Source: JBIIUJ01 sp044340025
Lineage (GTDB): Bacteria; Pseudomonadota; Alphaproteobacteria; Caulobacterales; Aquidulcibacteraceae
DNA: 8,142 nucleotides
Reading direction: 5' to 3'
Assembly: GCA_044340025.1 (NCBI GenBank)
Contig: JBIIUJ010000121.1
Coordinates: 1 to 8,142, forward strand
The notes beneath the pieces are model-generated. The model saw only the letters and a list, made by a program, of their open reading frames with translations. It was not told the origin of the DNA and made no database searches. Position numbers and translations under genes: made by a program. Each line of letters begins with the position of its first letter. Within the stretch, counting starts at the first letter, position 1. Of this stretch, positions 6,670 to 8,142 are shown piece by piece.

Positions 6670-6703
6670 CGCCGGATTGTCGAACGCAGCCCGAAATCCG
6701 GCG
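6670..6703. repeat. Inverted repeat / hairpin downstream of the CBS-domain gene
   Basis: CGCCGGATT (6670-6678) pairs perfectly with AATCCGGCG (6695-6703). Inside it, TCG (6680-6682) pairs with CGA (6692-6694), leaving one bulged base and a 9-nt loop. It starts 53 bp after the CBS-domain stop codon. It could end or protect that transcript, but no T-run follows, so it is not a standard intrinsic terminator. Confidence 0.5.
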
Positions 6704-6853
6704 CAAGGACGTGCCGCAAGACGAGCCGATTTCGGCAAGAAACGCCCATGCCACAAGCCCTGCGAATCCGCAGAGAAGGGCATGCATGAAAAAAGGCGCC
6801 GAGCGCGCTTGCGTTCCGAAATCGCCCGGCCTAGAAGCCCGGCCTCGCCGACG

Positions 6854-6896
6854 GGGACCCGCCGGCCGCCGCCTGAAAAGGGGGCGACGGGGTCCC
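6854..6896. repeat. GC-rich imperfect hairpin in the spacer
   Basis: An outer arm GGGACC (6854-6859) pairs with GGTCCC (6891-6896), and an inner arm CCGCCGCC (6866-6873) pairs with GGCGACGG (6883-6890) with one mismatch. The loop is 9 nt, and six bases are bulged on the left side. No T-run follows on either strand. Function unknown. Confidence 0.45.
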
Positions 6897-6976
6897 GCTC
6901 CGACGGCGCAGAACCGAGCCGATATTCTCCGACAACGGTGAATGCAGACACGGTGAAGCGCACTGAAGAAAGTCGG

Positions 6977-7006
6977 TTGACACAAAACTGGGGTGGAACT
7001 AATAAC
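6977..7006 (+). promoter_or_regulatory. Probable rRNA operon promoter
   Basis: A perfect -35 TTGACA (6977-6982) is followed at 17-18 bp by TAATAAC (7000-7006), which supplies a weak -10 hexamer (TAATAA at spacing 17 or AATAAC at spacing 18). It lies about 250 bp before the 16S gene on the same strand, directly upstream of the boxB/boxA-like leader elements, a usual arrangement for rRNA operons. The -10 is the less certain part. Confidence 0.6.
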
Positions 7007-7055
7007 GCCGCCCTGCTTCGCCGACGCGACGTCTCGAACGGAGCGCCGACGGGCG

Positions 7056-7082
7056 CCCGGGAAACCGGGTTGATCTTTGACA
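7056..7082 (+). promoter_or_regulatory. boxB-like hairpin and boxA-like sequence in the rRNA leader
   Basis: CCCGG (7056-7060) and CCGGG (7065-7069) form a 5-bp stem closed by a GAAA tetraloop. One base later comes TGATCTTTGACA (7071-7082), which matches 10 of 12 positions of the E. coli rrn boxA core TGCTCTTTAACA. The order boxB then boxA is that of rRNA antitermination leaders, where NusB/NusE bind boxA and keep polymerase from terminating. A further hairpin (GCGCC/GGCGC, 7043-7056) abuts it upstream. The assignment comes from similarity and position. Confidence 0.65.
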
Positions 7083-7113
7083 TCGTAGGTTACGGAAAGG
7101 GAAACGCAGGCGG

Positions 7114-7133
7114 CGGTGTCTGTAATGACACTG
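7114..7133 (+). repeat. Small leader hairpin after boxA
   Basis: GTGTC (7116-7120) pairs with GACAC (7127-7131) around a 6-nt loop. The stem extends by a G-U and a C-G pair to 7114-7133. It lies in the rRNA leader, 31 bp after the boxA-like sequence, and is a modest structure whose role is unknown. Confidence 0.45.
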
Positions 7134-7149
7134 ACGGATTGCGTTTCTA

Positions 7150-7193
7150 GACAACCATGAATGGGTCTTCGGACCCGATAATTCGTGGGTGTC
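7150..7193 (+). repeat. Long imperfect hairpin in the 16S leader
   Basis: A 13-nt left arm (7150-7162) pairs with 7181-7193 with one mismatch and one G-U pair. Nested inside is a perfect 5-bp stem GGGTC/GACCC with a UUCG tetraloop (7163-7176). A 4-nt bulge (GATA, 7177-7180) separates the two on the right side. The 44-nt structure ends 62 nt before the 16S 5' end. It is likely folded in the nascent leader and may serve in pre-rRNA processing or folding (inference). Confidence 0.6.
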
Positions 7194-7222
7194 CGTCAAT
7201 GACGCAATACGCAGTAACTCTG

Positions 7223-7244
7223 GGGGCCGGTTCATCCGGCGCCC
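7223..7244 (+). repeat. Hairpin just upstream of mature 16S
   Basis: GCCGG (7226-7230) pairs with CCGGC (7236-7240) around loop TTCAT. Past a single bulged G (7241), GGG (7223-7225) pairs with CCC (7242-7244). It ends 11 nt before the predicted mature 16S 5' end, where processing of the precursor takes place. Confidence 0.5.
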
Positions 7245-7255
7245 AAGGTCAACTC

Positions 7256-8142
<887 letters not shown>

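Larger units (their letters stand above)
6617..6976. other. Non-coding spacer before the rRNA promoter
   Basis: About 360 bp with no convincing gene. Open frames exist on both strands but lack ribosome-binding sites and have Arg/Pro/Ser-rich translations typical of shadow frames in GC-rich DNA. Visible structure: hairpins at 6670-6703 and 6854-6896, a tandem 9-nt direct repeat GCCCGGCCT (6824-6832 and 6837-6845), and two copies of CGAGCCGAT (6722-6730 and 6915-6923). No intrinsic terminator with a T-run was seen for the CBS-domain gene. Confidence 0.6.

Noticed and set aside
6590..6787. Minus-strand frame of 65 codons with a hydrophobic N-terminal stretch (MHALLCGFAGLVAWAFLAEI) as a small membrane protein
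   Set aside because: No Shine-Dalgarno sequence before ATG 6787 (upstream is a T-run), Arg/Ser/Ala-rich tail typical of a shadow frame, and overlap with the CBS-domain gene end. Not excluded, but unsupported.
6781..6806. Minus-strand terminator: T-run (6788-6794 region) after a short GCGC stem
   Set aside because: The stem is only 4 bp and no leftward gene ends there.
7077..7082. A second TTGACA as an rRNA -35 element
   Set aside because: No -10 hexamer at 16-19 bp downstream. The same bases fit better as the end of a boxA sequence next to a boxB hairpin.
6598..7150. Long open frames on both strands across the rRNA upstream region (plus 6677-7150, minus 6598-7083)
   Set aside because: They run through the rRNA promoter and leader, have Arg/Pro-rich compositions, lack ribosome-binding sites and show no domain.

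Overview
This is a GC-rich window from an alphaproteobacterium. The partial 16S rRNA at the right end has the shortened helix 17 and signature stretches of that class. I would place it tentatively near Maricaulales/Hyphomonadaceae-like bacteria, but I am sure only of the class. The gene order ybgC-tolQ-tolR-tolA-tolB-pal and an alphaproteobacterial-style rRNA leader agree with this.

Left half (1-4510, minus strand, read right to left): a tRNA-Leu(CAG) gene with a good sigma70-type promoter (-35 TTGACA, 17-bp spacer, -10 TAGAAG). It is followed at short distance by the Tol-Pal cell-envelope operon: ybgC (thioesterase), tolQ, tolR, tolA, tolB and the start of pal, which runs off the left edge. 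Junctions are tight (1-bp overlap tolQ/tolR, 4-bp gap tolR/tolA, 11-bp gap tolA/tolB), as expected for a single transcript. TolQ-TolR form the proton-driven inner-membrane motor, TolA transmits force across the periplasm, and TolB and Pal are the periplasmic and outer-membrane partners. Together they draw the outer membrane inward during division. I see no terminator between the tRNA and ybgC, so the tRNA promoter may also feed the tol operon.

Middle (4608-6616): a plus-strand pair, a 2-hydroxychromene-2-carboxylate isomerase-like (kappa-GST/DsbA fold) protein and a rhomboid-family intramembrane serine protease, joined by a 4-bp ATGA overlap. A small unrecognised minus-strand gene converges on the rhomboid and overlaps its 3' end. 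A plus-strand two-CBS-domain protein is divergent from that small gene.

Right (6617-8142): about 640 bp without a convincing gene, holding two hairpins of unknown role, then an rRNA promoter and a structured leader. The leader has a boxB-like GAAA tetraloop hairpin directly followed by a boxA-like sequence, an imperfect 44-nt hairpin and a hairpin just before the 16S gene. The first 887 nt of 16S rRNA follow and are cut by the window edge.

This is mostly a conserved core-genome region. I found no mobile element, CRISPR array, phage gene or defence system. The points worth a second look are the tRNA-tol linkage, the leader structures, the unrecognised convergent gene and the coupled isomerase-rhomboid pair.
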